From Limnomonas spitsbergensis (taxonomy: Eukaryota; Chlorophyta; Chlorophyceae; Chlamydomonadales), in NCBI GenBank assembly GCA_037349105.1, contig JAYJMM010000120.1, positions 5,212,001 to 5,276,000 on the forward strand: a stretch of 64,000 nt of DNA, given 5' to 3'. Made by a program: the position numbers and the translations under genes. Shown piece by piece: positions 36,093-48,500 of the stretch. The notes under the pieces are model-generated. The model saw nothing but the letters and a program-made list of their open reading frames with translations. It was not told the DNA's origin and did no database searches. Within the stretch, counting starts at the first letter, position 1; every line of letters begins with the position of its first letter.

Positions 36093-36905
36093 TAGAAAAG
36101 TGCTGTGACTTCAGGAATATGATAGATTCCTGGTCACTGCTGTTGAGACTCGAATTTCCAGCTGTAAACCTGGGAATCAGTCGATCTATTTAAGATAAGT
36201 ATCCCCTGGACTACTTACCTGACTATTCTCTACTGTTGACAAGATTGCCTGATGGGTCGACCCTTCCGAAGGTGACTGTAGCAGCATTCGAAGATGTAGT
36301 ACACTGATGACAGGGTACGATGATCTTCAGTGGGAAGTCGCTTGTAGGCGATCTTCAGATGGGGAGACTCGCTTGATGATCTATCAGTGAGTCGACTTGG
36401 AGCCTCTGGACTGGCTGTTGATGAAGAGTTGATGAAGTTGGTGGTGGTAAACCAGCTGGAAGGCTGGAGAATGCCTGATAAAGGCCGAAATATCAGAGTA
36501 GACCTTCAAGACTAAGCAGTGTTTGTGCTTGCTTAGACTGAAAGGGATCGAACAGTTTTAGTGCTTGTTCTGTTTGGTGGTTCGATACTCGAGCAGTGTT
36601 TGTGCTTGCTCAAGTAAAGTGAGCAGTGTTTGTGCTTGCTCGATGAGGAGTGACTATGCAACTTCAGATTAAAGGGTGATTACGAAATCAGGGCTTCAAG
36701 TAAGAAAGAAATAGTGTCTGCATACACTTCAGCAGTCACTAAGAAGGAGCAAAAAGTGTGAAACACACACTTCTCTTGTTCAACAGAGAATACACACAAG
36801 TGTAACTGCAACATCAGCACTGTACACAGAGTTCGACTACATGAATCCATAAGAAGGAACTGATAATTCAGTAATACGCGCGGTGCGCTACATCAGCATG
36901 ACAGC
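36093..36905 (-). repeat. Terminal repeat A2 with four hairpins
   Basis: Direct copy of 41805-42617 (offset 5,712). At 36512-36641 four inverted repeats each enclose an 11-nt loop, GTGTTTGTGCT three times and GTTTTAGTGCT once. Stem arms are CTAAGCA, GAACA, GAGCA and GAGCA. Confidence 0.93.
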
Positions 36906-38752
36906 TGTCGGGGCTAAGCGCTGCGCCTAGTAAATGACTGCGCAAGTAAAGGAAACAAATAAAGCAAGTATCAAAGACACCCTTTCACTCCCTCCCCAGT
37001 CCGAAATAAGAGACGAAGGAGACACTTATAGAGGACTGACAAAAAGGGTGAAAAATCTTGAGGGGAAATTCTTAAAAGACTACAGCTTAACCTTCATTAA
37101 GGGCTACGAATTTTACTTAGTTCAATCATATAACTTTTGAGAAGCAAATCAGCTGAATAACAATATTTTAACCTTGGTTCAAGGTCACTGCAGAAACAGA
37201 TCAGCACATTACTGATGAAAGCCTTGCGACTGTCTAGTAAAAAATAACCGTCGCAAGCTGAAGTCAAAACAAACGCTAAAAGCGAAACGCACAACAGCCG
37301 TGCGTGGGATGCACACAAAATCTTCAAATTGACAGCAATTGTTAATTGCCTAAGGTAAATAGAGTTCTAAATGCAAAAGCCAATCAGATCTAGTTGAGGA
37401 ACCTTCCACAAATGAAGCCAGCTCTGGAGAAACGTTTCAAGATTTGCCAGAAAAATCCCAGGGCAGTGGCTGATGCTATTTTCATCCTGCTCCGTAATTG
37501 GCGAGGACCTTGAACTGATTCCGGATGGGGCTGCGGTCCTTAGGCACCGTTGCGCTGGGGCCTTAGTCTTCAAGTTAACATCCTCCACAGCCGATCTTGC
37601 GGGCGAAAGCAGCTACAGTAAGAAAGCTTTAATTTGGGTACATAATGCAGCAAGGTACTCAACATAGCCAAATTCAACAGGAACATGCATAAGTGTGAAC
37701 CCATTTAAAAGTGTGGACTAAAAACCAAACCTGTGTCACAGTACAATTAAATGATTTATACAATTAATTGATCTATACTCATAGGATTATGATTGACATA
37801 GGGTGTAAATCACAATCGAACAGAAGTTTAAATTATCAGATCATCATGATCATACAAGCGGCATGGGAAGCAGGTCATGGTTTAAAACTGTCCCATCTCT
37901 GGGTATCCCATCCTTGCCGCGGCAACGGTAGTCTGACCACACAGGGCCTGACATTATGACCCCAACATGTATGGCAGCGGAGTACAAGAAGTCCTTCAGC
38001 ACCTAGCTGTCAGTAGAGGTAAGATCTAGACCGCAGTTTTAGAATAGAGCGGCGTATCACAATGCTAAACAACGAACATAGCTTCTTCCAACCATAAATG
38101 GTTACCATGCAGGATCTATGATTTTGGCCGTAATTAAGCCATGATTCCACTGACCAGGTAATTTTAGCACATGGTAGTGGCAGTTTCCCACCGCATTTGG
38201 AATCATCACTGAGTCTCAAGGTCAGAGTGGCGAGCATGACTCAAATAAGCACCATTACCCGTATGTACAGTTACACAGTACACATATCACTCCAAGGCAG
38301 GTCCATATCTAATATATTTTTAGATCTAGCGTTTTATGTATGTACCGCAGTTACGCACTTTTCACCGGCCGAAAATGGTGCTTAACACTACTACATATAT
38401 CAACTCAGCAACTTATGTTTGAGCTGTATGCAAGATCAAGTCAGCACAAAGCAATAGGACATGAGGACAAAGAGGACAAAGAGGGCAGCACATTAAACGA
38501 ACGGGTTGCCTATCCCTTGCCCCCATTCTCAGTGGTACCGGAATCAAGGTTAATTTATGATGGTTGGGTGCAGCAATAATTTTGGGTGCAACAGCAATTT
38601 TTGGGTGCAACAGCGCGATAAATTGCACCCTCCACCCTTTACATTAATGTCAACACCATCTTCCTCATTAACAGGTTTGAATGTCTGCCTCAGACAATTC
38701 TGCAGTTCTGCCTGAGCTGCATGAAAATCTGACTGAAGAACTGCGAGATAAT

Positions 38753-38950
38753 GCTGGAACCCCCACCAGGGGGCCATGTAGCCTTGCTGGAACCCCCACC
38801 AGGGGGCCCTGTAGCCTTGCTGGAACCCCCACCTGGGGGCCCTGTAGCCATGCTGGAACCCCCACCTGGGGGCCCTGTAGCCATGCTGGAACCCCCACAT
38901 GGGGGCCCTGTAGCCATGATGGAACCCCCACATGGGGGCCCTGTAGCCAA
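38753..38950. repeat. 33-bp minisatellite, six units
   Basis: Units start every 33 bases from 38753 and read close to GCTGGAACCCCCACCTGGGG plus GCCCTGTAGCCAT. Open frames on both strands result from the period. It lies inside the retroelement interior. Confidence 0.94.
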
Positions 38951-39941
38951 CGAGGGTTAACTACACCGGATTTGAGGAGTCTGAAGTAGTACTATGCAGG
39001 CGCGGAGTAGTATGCAGAAGCTTGCCCAATACGGTGTGCGCTGCGGTGTGCGCTGCATTCGGTTGGCAATTGATTCCTCACTGGACCATTCTGCACATGG
39101 GAGAAACCATGGGTAGGGAAAAGTTTTAAGCAAAGAGCATGAAATAAAGCATGCATATGTACAGACACCCCCCCCAGCTCTGAGTTGTGACCATAAACCA
39201 GCTCTGAGCTGGACAATAGGCATGCTTAGCAGTCCTACAAGAGACTGCATTTATTACAGTCCTATCAGGGTTTATGAGTTAGTGTTTGCGCATATGTCTA
39301 CTGAAAAAGGCAGCACATCACGGTAGGCGTAACCTTTATGGTCCTCAACCAAGTGTGAACCGGGAGTACGTACAACTAGGTGTGAACACGCAAGTATGAG
39401 CAGTTGTGTACCATCCACTAGGTGCATACAATATGTGTGAACATTCAAGGGCGTACCACTAGTGTGAACAAGCAGGTAGTAACCAGCAGGTATGAACACG
39501 CTGTTTGTATCAGCAGGAATGTACAGCATAGGAGATTGCAATACACATCGTACATATCTCTTAGAGAGTCAATCAAAGACGAGAAGGCAAGAACAATAGC
39601 ATCTAGAGGCACCGGCCAACTGCTATAACGGGCAGTGTTACTTTCATTGCATGGGTCACCATGCAAGAAGGAAACAAAAGAAATTAACAATCTGACAATG
39701 ACCAAGGACAGGTCAACCGAACATCACCATGCCGCTGCCACGCTACCGAAGGTGGGGGCTGTGGAAAAACTGAACCGCTGGTTATCCAAGGCCGCATGAA
39801 GAAGGTGTACACCCTGGCTTTGAGTAGGAAGGGAGGGAGCAAGCGTCTCGCAGTGGTCAAGCATCTCGCAGAGGACAAGCATCTGGCAGTGATCATGCAT
39901 CACAAATGGGGTAGAGACGGGTCCAAACTGACCACATTCAC

Positions 39942-41771
39942 TCACACCCTGACCGGTGTCAATTCACATATGGCTAAGCTCCGACTTCGCAATCTCTGTG
40001 CGGATGAAAGTGTGAACTGGTTTGGATCACACCCTGCATGGTCCACATTTTCAATCGACTTGTTTCGGTGCTTGGATCGATGGGGCATTGGCGTCTGACC
40101 ATGCGTGACAGGATTTTTAATTTCAAATGGAGGTTTGCTTTGCTCAAAGCACAGCTCAGAAGCCATTGAAACCTGTCTTCTCGGCCCCCATGATTTCATA
40201 ATAAAATTCCCACTCTGTCGGTGTACCTCATACACCATGCGCACCGGAGTCTCTAAGCCTGAGGAAATCTCACTGAGCTCTTCTGTTTCAATGACATGCT
40301 CTTGACTGACCGGGTAACTGTCCAAGGAAGTCTCAGCTCTATGCCCCGTAGGTTGAAGACTTCCACCCGGGTCATCCTGGGGACGGGTGTCTCTGTCTTG
40401 AATCTTAGGGACATCAGTGTGTTTGTCTAGGCCTGTCCCAAACAAACCATTCACCTTTGAAGCCGTGAATGACCAAATTCGTGGGGCACTGTCAATCAGG
40501 ATGGGCCCGGAGGAACGCGGCATATTGTTGCCCTCTCCACCTCGTGTGGTCTCGTACTTCTCAAAGGAATCAGTTTCCTGCGTGGGCTTGGCTTTGGAGG
40601 AGCACACATTGATGATGTCATGCGTAGGGGGATGTGTGGACAAGGGAGTTTCTGAGTAAATCACCGTTTGTAAGCCGATGGTGCTCTCACCACGCTCGTC
40701 TGACCTCCTAGACGTCGTAAATGTCATAGCAGTTTGAATTGGACGATCAATTCTTTTCGTCTCACTTTCTATGTGACAAGGAATTGGTCCCCATGCATCA
40801 CTGATGGTGACCTCACCTTCGTTGTGCTCAAAACGACAGTGCTCTGAGTTGATCCCAGAAATCACTGGTGAATCTTGCGCTTGGTCACGGCTGACTATAT
40901 CTTCATCGGAATACAACCTTGTCTTAATGACTTCAATTACTCTGCAAGAGTCATTGGAGTGGGTCTCGAAGCAGGGGTTCCAATAAGCATTATCCGGCCA
41001 GACAAATGGAGTGTTAGCGGGAGGGCTATAGCCCATGGGGTGTAGCATTATTGAGCCGGGTCCAACCAGTGAATCCTCGCACTTATCATTATCATCAGCA
41101 TTGGACATGAACCACAAACCTGATGAATGCATGATACAGCTTGCGTGCTCTGGCTCCTCATGTGCCTTAACCTCAGAAGGCATATATGCATGGTTGTTAA
41201 TGGGAGCATCAACTATCACCTCAAGTGCCATGTTCGTTGGAGCCAGACCTACGACTATGTTCTCAGTGCGCGTGTGTGCAATGCTGAGCATGGGTGCATC
41301 ACACATTGGCTCCTCAAGCGCCGTAATAACTGGAGTCAAATCTGCATGGATCTGCATGGCAGTTTCGATTCCTGCTTCCTCATGCGACGTGACAACGGGA
41401 GTCAGATATACACGGTTGTTCAACAAGTTCATGGCCGAAAGTTTGCAGAGCTCGTATGCATGCCGCTCAGAACCTTCCTGCCCCACTTCCTTGTGCAAAG
41501 CAAGCACAACTTCAACCTGTGCCTTGATATGTGCTCTTTTCTGCTCCTTTATCCTAATTTGCTCCTCTAAATCCTGAATATGCTTGACCCGGACAGCCAT
41601 CCAACTGTAATGTTCATCTTTTGGTCCAAAATCCATGAAACCAGTCCTGACTGTTGACATGAAAGGTACCAGAATACTGCAGAAAACTCCTTTGTGATCG
41701 ATCAAATGGTCGACAGACGATTTCTGGCACCTACTTGAGTCGACTCTAAGAGTCGACCTGTTTACAGACAA
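39942..41771 (-). CDS. Unrecognised 609-codon ORF of the split-repeat element
   Basis: A single uninterrupted frame whose start codon lies 34 bases inside repeat A1, where a Gag-like or first ORF would sit. The sequence is polar and acidic overall. Residues near 65-95 (HIQDLEEQIRIKEQKRAHIK) look like a coiled coil. The middle contains loosely repeated phrases (LTPVVTSHEEAG, LTPVITALEEP). No zinc knuckle, protease, reverse transcriptase, RNase H, methyltransferase or recombinase motif was seen. In a non-coding element a frame this long would be expected to decay, so it is either selected or recent. It could be Gag-like or a captured host sequence. Function not assigned. Confidence 0.6.
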   Translation of the reverse strand: MSVNRSTLRVDSSRCQKSSVDHLIDHKGVFCSILVPFMSTVRTGFMDFGPKDEHYSWMAVRVKHIQDLEEQIRIKEQKRAHIKAQVEVVLALHKEVGQEGSERHAYELCKLSAMNLLNNRVYLTPVVTSHEEAGIETAMQIHADLTPVITALEEPMCDAPMLSIAHTRTENIVVGLAPTNMALEVIVDAPINNHAYMPSEVKAHEEPEHASCIMHSSGLWFMSNADDNDKCEDSLVGPGSIMLHPMGYSPPANTPFVWPDNAYWNPCFETHSNDSCRVIEVIKTRLYSDEDIVSRDQAQDSPVISGINSEHCRFEHNEGEVTISDAWGPIPCHIESETKRIDRPIQTAMTFTTSRRSDERGESTIGLQTVIYSETPLSTHPPTHDIINVCSSKAKPTQETDSFEKYETTRGGEGNNMPRSSGPILIDSAPRIWSFTASKVNGLFGTGLDKHTDVPKIQDRDTRPQDDPGGSLQPTGHRAETSLDSYPVSQEHVIETEELSEISSGLETPVRMVYEVHRQSGNFIMKSWGPRRQVSMASELCFEQSKPPFEIKNPVTHGQTPMPHRSKHRNKSIENVDHAGCDPNQFTLSSAQRLRSRSLAICELTPVRV

Positions 41772-41804
41772 CTGGAGGTGCGACCAGTCGGACTATTTCT
41801 TTCT

Positions 41805-42617
41805 TAGAAAAGTGCTGTGACTTCAGGAATATGATAGATTCCTGGTCACTGCTGTTGAGACTCGAATTTCCAGCTGTAAACCTGGGAATCAGTCGATCTA
41901 TTTAAGATAAGTATCCCCTGGACTACTTACCTGACTATTCTCTACTGTTGACAAGATTGCCTGATGGGTCGACCCTTCCGAAGGTGACTGTAGCAGCAGT
42001 CGAAGATGTAGTACACTGATGACAGGGTACGATGATCTTCAGTGGGAAGTCGCTTGTAGGCGATCTTCAGATGGGGAGACTCGCTTGATGATCTATCAGT
42101 GAGTCGACTTGGAGCCTCTGGACTGGCTGTTGATGAAGAGTTGATGAAGTTGGTGGTGGTAAACCAGCTGGAAGGCAGGAGAATGCCTGATAAAGGCCGA
42201 AATATCAGAGTAGACCTTCAAGACTAAGCAGTGTTTGTGCTTGCTTAGACTGAAAGGGATCGAACAGTTTTAGTGCTTGTTCTGTTTGGTGGTTCGATAC
42301 TCGAGCAGTGTTTGTGCTTGCTCAAGTAAAGTGAGCAGTGTTTGTGCTTGCTCGATGAGGAGTGACTATGCAACTTCAGATTAAAGGGTGATTACGAAAT
42401 CAGGGCTTCAAGTAAGAAAGAAATAGTGTCTGCATACACTTCAGCAGTCACTAAGAAGGAGCAAAAAGTGTGAAACACACACTTCTCTTGTTCAACAGAG
42501 AATACACACAAGTGTAACTGCAACATCAGCACTGTACACAGAGTTCGACTACATGAATCCATAAGAAGGAACTGATAATTCAGTAATACGCGCGGTGCGC
42601 TACATCGGCATGACAGC
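41805..42617 (-). repeat. Terminal repeat A1
   Basis: Matches 36093-36905 with a handful of changes. It includes the same four hairpins at 42224-42353. Confidence 0.93.
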
Positions 42618-42915
42618 AGGGCATGCCTGCTGCCCCAAGCCACGGGCCCACGGCCATAGGCCGCGATGTATCTGAATTGGACATATTAAATTATTCCTAG
42701 AAGCAGGGCATGCAAGCTGCACCAAGCCAAAGGCCGTGATGGATATGTATTGGACATGTAAAATTAGTCATGGCAACATGGCATGCCTGCTACACCAAGC
42801 CACGGCCATGGGCTGGGATGTATCTGAATTGGACATGTAAAAGTATTCCTAGCATCAGGGCATGCATGCTGCACCAAGCCGCCTCGGCCATAGGCTGGGA
42901 TGTATCTGAATTGGA
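42614..42915. repeat. Four degenerate 75-85-bp tandem units
   Basis: Each unit holds GGGCATGC, CACCAAGCC and GATGTATCTGAATTGGACAT or variants. It abuts the outer end of repeat A1. Confidence 0.85.
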
Positions 42916-45517
42916 CCTGACACATGCTGCCACTAGCTTCCACCAGTTGTACCAGGCTGTGCATGGGTGGGACGCACTTGCTTTTGTGGACTGTGTTGTG
43001 CCTGGGCATTATTGAGGGTTAGTCTCCGGGGTTTCTGAGGCCGATGTCGTTGGCCTTTCCGGCCTTCTCTTTTGGCCATTTTGTTGTTTTTGTTGTTGTT
43101 TGCCCCTTTTTAGTTTCTTCTCTTCTCCCTTCTGATCAGTGGAGCGCCCTCGCGGCCAAGCAGGGGTGGGATACGCTTGCTTTCCTGGACTTTTCTTTTC
43201 TTAGTGGCTTTGTTGAGGGTTAGTCTCTGGTGGAACTCAGGTGTTGGACTTGGTCTGCTTCGCTCCCCGGCCTCTCCTTTTGTTCCTTTCCCCCTCTCAT
43301 CCTTTTAGTGCCTCCTTAACTCCCTTCTGAACAGTTGAGCGCCCACGCGGCCGAGCTTTGAGCGGGCCCAGAGGTGTAACGATATTAACATGCTGGAGAT
43401 AATCGGTCTTATACGGCATATACTGAACATATGCAGGAGGGAGGTTTGGTCCTGGAAAAGTGAAGAAGTCAGATGTCATGTGCAAAGCCCACGCTATCCT
43501 GCCTGGCGCCTCAGAGATGGTATGTCCATCAGTTCAGTCAGGACAGCCCAAGCAATGACGGCGATCAATGTGGTACGATGTAGACTCGCGACAACAACAA
43601 GTAGCAATGGAAGCAGGCAATCAATAGAATGTCCCATCTTGGAAGTAAGAGGAATACAATTTCGCTACTTTGGAGAATATATCTGGTGTGAATCGGTCTC
43701 CAGCGGTCGGATTGGGAACGCGAGATAGCGTGGGTTCACTTCGACCAACTGCCACATTCAGTTCGCCGGTGTGAATCGCCTCTAACGAGAGCTTTCCATC
43801 GCTGGTCTTAAAAATTGTTTTGGCCCAGGGGTTGGGGGATATAGGGGGGCATAGTTGGGGGGAAGTGCGTGGGTGGTCTCGAAAAACAATCCAAGATTTG
43901 AACAAATGCGTTTTTTCCCTGGAGGTCTGTTGAGGCTGGCAGCGGCACCTTTATGTTCTTCATGCCGACATGACCCTCTGGCCCCCCATACTAAGGGTTT
44001 GGCTCTATTGGGCACACCCCAAGCCAGCTGAGCCAGCCTTACAAAGAGCTGTATTACACGCAGCACATGATAGTGTTGGTCTGGTGGATCATGAATACCA
44101 TACACAGACCGTTTCTGGCCGTTGTAGCATGGTCCTTAAGTCCGCTGACCCTGTAAACGTCAGACGCCACCAGAATTGGAGGGACTACATTGCAGCTTCC
44201 GCGATACAACGTGATTCGAAGCGGCAGAGAACGCTCGGTTTTGCTCCCGTTCCACCCCTAGCTACCCGCCTACCCCTTCGGCTGCCCCAGCTGAGCCAAC
44301 ACCTGCGAGCCCGCCAGCCTCCCAATCTCCTTCTCCATCTCCGTCTTGTTGGGCCAATGTGGCGCAGCCTGCAGCTTGGAGCCTAATACTGATGAAGCAT
44401 GTGGCTTCTGTGGACTGTGGTGCCATGTGTGGAGACTGGGACTCTGGCATGTGCAGGTCAGAGCTGGGAAAGGGCTCTAGCAGCAGTGTCGTGAAAGTCA
44501 GCTCCGCATGCTCTCTGAACCACAAGATGTCATGCGGCTCAGCGCAGAAGGTGTCAGCCACCAATCCTTGCACCAACAGGCCAGTGCCATGCCATGGGAT
44601 CCGCCCGTCCCCCGCCCGCGGGTCTGGAGCTACCACCACCTTGATCACATGCAGATAGCCCATCACAATCAGCAGCTGGCGGAGGCAGATGTGGCAAGCG
44701 AGGCGGTGACGGTGGAGGAACTAGAGGGAGTAGTGGGCAAAGAGGTCTCGCTGAGGGAGAGGAAGAAGGCAGTGAGGGAGCTCAATAGCTCATGGCCAAG
44801 ATGAAGGCTGATGCCAGCGCATTGCCACCGCCATCCAGGCCATCTGCCTTCTGGAGACATGTGATCGCTAGCGAGGAGTAGTCGGTAGTCAAAAGCCTGG
44901 CTGAGCTCAGTACCCAAATTGATTGTTGGCATGAATTGTGGTCGCTAGCGAGCATTAGTCTGTACTCAATAGCCTGGCTGAGCCCAGTACCAAAATTGAC
45001 TGTTGGCATGAATTGTCATCACCTAGCGCATTGATATATACCACTAGTAGACGGCTAGACGCGCCTTCACGAGCGGGTCAAAAACACCCCTTACATGCCC
45101 TGTAATTTTGAATTTTGACTGAAATATTTGAACTGTTGTGGGGAAGTAGACAACAATGATAATTTTTATTATGATTATAGAATAATAGCTTCCGGAGGCG
45201 GTAGGTGAGTGGGTGGTAGGCTTGGTTGCTCTTTTTATATTAGGGGATGGGGTCCCTGGCTTTTTTTTCTGCCCCCTCGACTTTTCCCCCTTGTCGTCCT
45301 ACCCCGGCTTGTCTTTGTGTAGTTCTTTCACCCTTCAGTTATGCGCCCACACGGCCGAGCCATTTTGAGCAGGGCCCAAAGGTGTAACGTCCTTGACATA
45401 TCTCATTTTGTGCCGGGGACGCCAGTTCGCACAGGCCCAGGTTGAAACAACGGCAAACTACACGAGCAGTCGAATGGCCTGCTGATGACAACAAGGCAAT
45501 TAGGAAGATATGTGGTG
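42916..45517. other. Mobile-element debris, no gene recognised
   Basis: Includes dispersed repeats at 43331-43390 and 45339-45400 (both inverted copies of the 34237 family), the inverted 43680-43783 copy of the 35104 repeat, and a roughly 75-bp tandem duplication at 44863-45015 (copies from 44863 and 44938). Open frames on both strands near 44260-44800 match no family I know and oppose each other. Confidence 0.5.
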
Positions 45518-48500
45518 GGAAAGAAAGAAAGAAAACGCCTGAGCGTGGCTTGAGGAATACGGGATTTTAAATGCCGTACACCGGGAGACAAAAAAACTGG
45601 TGGTTAAGGAGGGTCGTCAAGGGGTACCGGACAATAATGGGCAAGGGAGTTTTCCAGATGGCGACGCTGACGAAGGATGATTATTTGGCAGCGTATGGTA
45701 TGATTGGTGAGACGGCTGAGGACGGAGGAGATGTCGTGTTTGGAGACACCAAGCATGCTGAGGATTTTATCGGCATGACGAAAGAGGAAGCTTGCGGTCC
45801 CCAGAAGGATGATATGCATGTGTATGAGAAGAAGGCGGGGATGGATGAGGGGGGGGAGGAATGGGCCAATGGGGGATGGGCACGGTCGGCGAAGGATCAC
45901 ATGGAAGGGCAGGATGGAGAACGGGTGCCAAGGAAACTGTCCAACCATTATGTTTGAGGACAAGGATAAGTTGGAAATGTTGTTCTGATTTACGGGCATG
46001 GCATTGTTCGAAAGAAAATTCGGAGGTGTAACCGACTTCAACTACGTGTTCAGTGCAAGTCCTCTGGAGGCGAGACATAGTTTGTGAGCTAGAGAGTTGA
46101 CCCGCGCGGTGAAGACGGAGGAATTCGGAATGTGGGAGACCTTGGACAATAAGCAAATCCGGTCGCAGTTTGTCACAGTAATCAAAGGTGTCAGGGACAG
46201 TGGGAGGTCGTCGGGGCACCAGCCAACGTATGTGGAAGACGGGAGTCATAGACCCCAAAGGGAAGGTTAGCACGGGAAGTGGCATCCATGATAGTAAAAG
46301 AGGAGCCTAGGGAGCCATTAGCAATAGCAATTTGGATGATGCAGACAGCTCGGTTGTGTCGAGCAATGTATGAGGCGAACATGGAGGAATCAGGAATGAG
46401 CACAACCGCCTAAAAGATGGCCATGGCCGCCCATGGGTATCATTGGGATGGGAGCATATGGGACAGTGGGGGGTGGTGCGAGTGCCTACAGCTGTTTTAT
46501 AAGGGCGGTTCATATGCATGGCTGTAGATGCAGTCCACAGGGTATTGGTGCGCGATTTAAGGATGTTGCGAATACCACTAAAGGGCAGACCCATGTGCCA
46601 TAAGATGGGAAGGTAGGAGGCGAGGACAGAGGCAACGAGGACTTGCATGCGGACTTAGCGCAAGGGCAGAGGGGGAGAAGTAGGACCATCTGTTAGAAGG
46701 GGGCCGTTTCGGGACATGTGTTCCTTCAAAGAATGGGTAAGGTCTGATGCAAACCTAGCAAACCACGGTTCGTCCGTGTTATTGGGGGGGGGGGCATGGC
46801 CAGGCATGAAGGTAGGTGTGCGAAATGTTGGACATCTGAGGTGCATGTGAAGTCGCACTGGTCGGGGGATTGGAGGGCGAGTGCAGCACCCTTATCTGCG
46901 AGTTCATTGCCAATGATGCCGATGTGCGATTTGACCTTGTACATGTGAAATTGGTGGCAGAGGCGTAGCCTAGGAAGGATGAGAGCACGAATGTCGAGGA
47001 GAAGGGGGGCGTGCTTACATTCAAGCAAAGTGTGCGGGTGGCGAAGGGCCTTTTGCGTATCATAGAGAGAAGCCAAGAAATCTGAGAAAATGGTAAGATC
47101 ACCGGTGTGGTGTAAGGCGGCATGAGTGAGGGCAACATGGATGCCAGCAAGCTCAGCCCGTGTAATAGTGTTGGTTTCAACCCGGCCATCGGGGTGGACT
47201 GTGTAGGTAGTGGTGTCTTGAGTACAATAGAAGGCCGCACCCGTGGCTGTGCCTTTGCCATGTGTAGAAAGGGCCGAGCCATCGGTGCAATATGCTTATA
47301 TGCCGGTATATCGTGCCAACGGAGGGGGTAGGAGGGGGCGTAGGGTCGGTGGAGGGGTTGCCGGGCTTCGCTGGGCTGAGGGTGGAGGTGCAAGGATTGT
47401 GGTGGGCAGAGGAAGGAGATTTGCTAGGCCAAAACCGGGAGGGAGCAAGCAGCGAGAAGGGTGGGAGGAGCCCGGGGCCAAAGTGGGGGCAAGATATGGG
47501 AAAGTACGGGTTGTATCTCCAAGAGTGTTGGAGATGAGGAGGAGGAGAAGGTCAAATTTCGGCATGCCTGCGTTAGTAATATCGGTCGGAGTGAGATGGT
47601 CGGGGGAAGAAAAGGTAAATGGGTGTGGTGGAGGTTGGTGTAAGAGATATGGCGATGGCCTGAGTTGAGGTGGGTCATGAATCTGGCCTGTTTCCAATTG
47701 AAAACAACGATGAAGTTCGATGTAGGTATGTGGGGTTGTTTTAGAAGTGATGCCAACGACCATCCGATGGCCTTGAGCAGTGCAGGACAGACAAAGGAGG
47801 CTCAACCAAGGAGGTGCCTGTCCAAGGGGCGGAATAAGGTTGATAGAGAGCCCCAAATAAGCAGTCTTTCTCACGAAGTGAGGAATATTGAAGGGCTAAA
47901 AACGGGACAGAAAGGGGTGAAGAGAAACGGTGGACCGTGAGGGGCATGATGGCAGAGATATCAGTGTGGAGGCTTGCAGGAGTGACCCAATGGGCATTGA
48001 TGGCAGGGGGGGGAGTAGTGGTGAATGTTTGCCGGTGCGTGAGGTAATGTTGGGGCGCTTGGGAGAGGTATTGGAGAGGCGGTAACGGAGGAGTAAGGAG
48101 GCAAGATCGTGTGCAAAGGACCCGTCAGTGAGGCGTGCGAAGTCAATTGGGTGTGTGGTGCGGATGCGGTCATAGCACGCGTAGCCAGAGTAGGCGGCGG
48201 ACAGGAATGTGACCAACGTAGGTGCCATTGGGTCGGTAGACGAATGCCCTATCGAGATGAGTCTGGGCCATAGAGGTGGAGAGGGTTGGCGTAGGGATGG
48301 GTGTGTGTGTGGTAGGATAACGGAGTCCAATTTGGATAGTGAAGGAGAGGGGTGGGAGGATGTCGTAATTGGGGTGAACTGGTGAGGTATGGATGACGAG
48401 GTGGGAATCGAGGAGTGATTGGTCAAGTAGATAATTGGGGTCTTCACCCGGAGGCGGAGGGAAAGGGGTGACCGAGGGAAAGGGATCCCTAGACAATGTG

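Larger units (their letters stand above)
35993..42617 (-). mobile_element. Retroelement with split direct repeats (DIRS/PAT/Kangaroo-like layout), non-autonomous
   Basis: Read on the minus strand the order is A1 (42617-41805), interior with a 609-codon ORF, B1 (36990-36906), A2 (36905-36093), B2 (about 36079-35993). A1 and A2 are 813 bp with only a few differences seen. B1 and B2 share about 85 bp beginning TGTCGGGGCTAAGCGCTGCG on the plus strand. This A-ORF-B-A-B order is the split-direct-repeat form known from PAT and Volvox Kangaroo tyrosine-recombinase retrotransposons. An ordinary LTR element would have B at both ends. No reverse transcriptase or tyrosine recombinase was recognised in the 4.8-kb interior, so it is probably non-autonomous. 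The CAGC shared at the outer ends fits recombination without a target duplication. A 4.8-kb insertion into a tandem pair is the alternative. Confidence 0.7.

Noticed and set aside
38668..38989. Pro/Gly-rich repeat proteins on both strands
   Set aside because: Frames of the 33-bp minisatellite. Equally open both ways, with no conserved flank.
36093..42617. Ordinary LTR retrotransposon
   Set aside because: The 85-bp B segment is absent next to the right-hand repeat but present on both sides of the left one. That fits split direct repeats better.
44262..44804. Candidate genes on both strands
   Set aside because: Opposing frames of similar quality, no splice-supported structure and no family match in a repeat-rich area.
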